Below, one piece after another: positions 21,672 to 22,907 of a stretch of DNA of 22,907 bases. The translations under genes and the position numbers were made by a program. Below the pieces are notes generated by a model. That model was given only the letters and a program-made list of their open reading frames with translations. It did not search any database and was not told the origin of the DNA. Source of the stretch: Syntrophorhabdus sp. PtaB.Bin184 (lineage in GTDB: Bacteria > Desulfobacterota > Syntrophorhabdia > Syntrophorhabdales > Syntrophorhabdaceae); contig MVQQ01000210.1 in NCBI GenBank assembly GCA_002067555.1, positions 1 to 22,907 of the forward strand, given 5' to 3'. Position 1 is the first letter of the stretch. Every line of letters begins with the position of its first letter.

Positions 21672-21830
21672 GGACGGGCACACGGGTCGGCGCTCACGCG
21701 CCTAACGAGTGAACGGGTAAAAGACAAAGAATAAGGAGGGATAAAGATATCTTTCCCCCACATAGCCCGTATGCCCGTCAGGCGCATGAGCGCCGACTCG
21801 TTTGCGCGAAGCGCAGACCCTTATACGTCC
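21672..21830 (+). repeat. Intergenic palindromic element, copy B (159 bp)
   Basis: Ends are GGACG (21672) and CGTCC (ending 21830). Module-1 hairpins are at 21689-21702 (reverse, loop TCAC) and 21781-21794 (loop ATGA); module 2 (TGCGC-GAA-GCGCA) is at 21803-21815, on the right. The core (about 21718-21760) runs in the same direction as in copy C, although module 2 is on the opposite side. The core is therefore inverted relative to the arms when compared with A and C. It ends four bases before the DUF169 ribosome site (AAGGAGG, 21834-21840). Confidence 0.9.
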
Positions 21831-21846
21831 TAAAAGGAGGTCATTC

Positions 21847-22608
21847 ATGGACATGCAATTCAAGGAGAGATTCATCAGGCTGTGGGACAAGCACTTTCCT
21901 CAGGCGCCGCTGCCGGTGGTCTGTTTTTACAGTGATGACGAGGCCGGTGCTACCATCGTGAAAGGGCCGAAAAGCCTGGAGGAGCATCGATGTGTCCTCG
22001 CCGATATCACGAGGGCGGCACGGGGGCGGTCGCTGGCCTTCAATGCTGACTCCTTCGGTTGCGGAGGCGGCAAAAAGTATCTCGGCTACACGGAAACCCT
22101 GCGCCCCAACTTCGAATACTTCCTCTCCTGTGGAATACCGGGAGAGCTCGAGGGAGAAAGGTACAAGAAATCCCCCGAACTCGTCGCCAGGGTCATGAAG
22201 AAGATGCCCCCATTCAGAGCCCCCTCCCGCTACATTGTCTTCAAGCGGTGGGACAAGATCGAAAGCAAGGATGACCCCGACGTCGTCATCTTCTTCGCCA
22301 CCCCCGATGTCCTGTCGGGTCTCTTCACTCTGGCGAACTACGACGGTGTCGATCCCGACGGTGTCTTCTGCCCCTTCGGCGCCGGCTGCTCCACCATCGT
22401 CACCTACCCCTATCTCGAAAAGAATGCCCGCCGCCCGAGATCGGTCATCGGCATGTTCGACGTCTCCGCCCGCCCCTGCGTCCCGGCAAACACCCTCACC
22501 TTCGCCACACCCTTCAAGAGGTTCGTGACGATGGTGGGCAACATGGACGAAAGCTTCCTCATCACCGAAAGCTGGAAAAAGGTGAAAAGGAGAATAAAGA
22601 AAGGGTGA
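21847..22608 (+). CDS. DUF169 family protein
   Basis: The 253-residue product matches the DUF169 family (COG2043 type), frequent in anaerobic archaea and bacteria and of unknown function. Typical features are PLPVVCFYSDDEAGATIVKG at about 20-40, a cysteine-rich set (CVLADITRA, FGCGGGKKYLGY, FLSCGIPGELEGERYKKSP, VFCPFGAGCSTIV) and DVVIFFATPDVLSGLFTLA. The conserved cysteines and glycines suggest metal or cofactor binding, unproven. ATG at 21847 has an ideal AAGGAGG site and starts the family homology; an in-frame ATG at 21802 would lie within repeat copy B. The stop codon lies in sequence shared with the repeat family. The gene is flanked by copies B and C. Confidence 0.85.
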   Translation: MDMQFKERFIRLWDKHFPQAPLPVVCFYSDDEAGATIVKGPKSLEEHRCVLADITRAARGRSLAFNADSFGCGGGKKYLGYTETLRPNFEYFLSCGIPGELEGERYKKSPELVARVMKKMPPFRAPSRYIVFKRWDKIESKDDPDVVIFFATPDVLSGLFTLANYDGVDPDGVFCPFGAGCSTIVTYPYLEKNARRPRSVIGMFDVSARPCVPANTLTFATPFKRFVTMVGNMDESFLITESWKKVKRRIKKG

Positions 22609-22615
22609 ACGGGGG

Positions 22616-22772
22616 AGACGCACACGGGTCTGCGCTTCGCGCAAACGAGTCGGCGCTCATGCGCCTGACGAGTGAACGGGTAAAAGACTAAATAATAAGG
22701 AGAGATAATGATATCTTTTCCCCGTGTGCCCGTGTGCCCGTTAGGCGCGTAAGCGCCGACCCGTATACGTCT
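22616..22772 (+). repeat. Intergenic palindromic element, copy C (157 bp)
   Basis: Ends are AGACG (22616) and CGTCT (ending 22772). Module 2 is on the left (22631-22643, loop TTC); module-1 hairpins are at 22652-22665 (loop TCAT) and 22744-22757 (loop GTAA). The core (about 22681-22722) has a near-perfect outer stem: CGGGTAAAAGA pairs with TCTTTTCCCCG except for one mismatch. Similarity to copy A continues left of 22616 back through the DUF169 stop codon. The element ends immediately before the stop codon of the convergent hydrolase gene (22773). Confidence 0.9.
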
Positions 22773-22907
22773 CTATTGGACTCCGATGTGGAGGAGGAGG
22801 ATCCTGCGGACCTCTTCTATTGTTTGGGGTTCGGACTGGCAGGAGTGGCCGGAGTGGACGATGAGCTCCGATGCAGCGTTGTCGAGGTGGGCGCTGTCGT
22901 ATTTCAC
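22773..22907 (-). CDS. Probable alpha/beta hydrolase, C-terminal 44 residues only
   Basis: An open minus-strand frame runs from the window edge to TAG at 22773-22775. The visible end includes YDSAHLDNAASELIVHSGHS, then a helix containing TIEEVRRILLLHIG. In alpha/beta hydrolases (esterase/lipase type) the catalytic histidine commonly sits in such a V-x-SGHS segment followed by a closing helix of this form, so His21 of the visible part is the candidate catalytic residue. The start and nucleophile lie beyond the window. Family assignment is by pattern only. The palindromic element copy C touches its stop codon. Confidence 0.55.
   Translation of the reverse strand: MKYDSAHLDNAASELIVHSGHSCQSEPQTIEEVRRILLLHIGVQ

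Noticed and set aside
21802..21846. Upstream in-frame ATG giving a 15-residue N-terminal extension of the DUF169 protein
   Set aside because: The extension is encoded by the repeat element (module 2); similar MREAQTR-type frames appear in every copy, and the ATG at 21847 has an ideal ribosome site.
22698..22752. AAGGAG followed by ATG and a 14-codon frame within the core of copy C
   Set aside because: The start is GTG in copy A with a different frame length and is absent in copy B, so a conserved peptide is unlikely.

Overview
The window is about 22.9 kb of moderately GC-rich, gene-dense DNA from a Gram-negative bacterium. An outer-membrane TolC channel, an RND pump and a YajC homologue establish the envelope type. 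The mix of families (DUF169, DUF342/FapA, a cytidylate-like kinase, an SPL-like radical SAM enzyme, a Cache-HAMP-SpoIIE phosphatase beside an NMT1/SsuA-type binding protein) resembles anaerobic, possibly syntrophic, deltaproteobacterial (Desulfobacterota) genomes. That placement is an inference from gene content, and no marker here fixes a genus.

Layout. 1-2349 (minus): queA-tgt-yajC, the queuosine-modification/preprotein-translocase cluster, with yajC cut by the window edge. 2601-3434 (plus): a nucleotide-kinase-like protein. 3460-4035 (minus): a flavin reductase. 4166-7803 (plus): five tightly packed genes (small membrane protein, ParB-like protein, SPL-type radical SAM enzyme, SDR oxidoreductase, DUF4013 membrane protein) behind one strong sigma70-like promoter. 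7962-8038: tRNA-His with encoded G-1 and CCA. 8147-8874 (plus): a STAS antagonist and RsbW-type kinase pair. 8971-9957 (minus): a metallo-beta-lactamase (MBL) fold hydrolase. 10133-13019 (minus): a periplasmic binding protein overlapping a membrane SpoIIE phosphatase. 13289-14914 (plus): FapA/DUF342. 15126-21518 (minus): a tolC-adaptor-RND pump operon followed by a second MBL hydrolase. 21847-22608 (plus): a DUF169 protein. 22773-22907 (minus): the C-terminus of a probable alpha/beta hydrolase.

Working together. The binding protein and SpoIIE phosphatase could pass an extracellular ligand signal to the STAS/RsbW pair, forming a complete partner-switching circuit within 5 kb; the STAS protein, however, lacks a core segment. 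The tripartite pump genes overlap by 4 bp each and are clearly one transcript.

The most unusual feature is a family of intergenic, highly palindromic elements: three full copies of 157-159 bp and one half copy. Each is built from two small stable-hairpin modules around a conserved AT-richer core. Compared with the other two copies, one has its core inverted relative to its arms, as if the segment between the inverted hairpins can flip. Other points to check are the ParB-like/SPL radical SAM pair, a CIRCE-like inverted repeat in the tRNA-His promoter, and spaced direct repeats in front of the first MBL gene.
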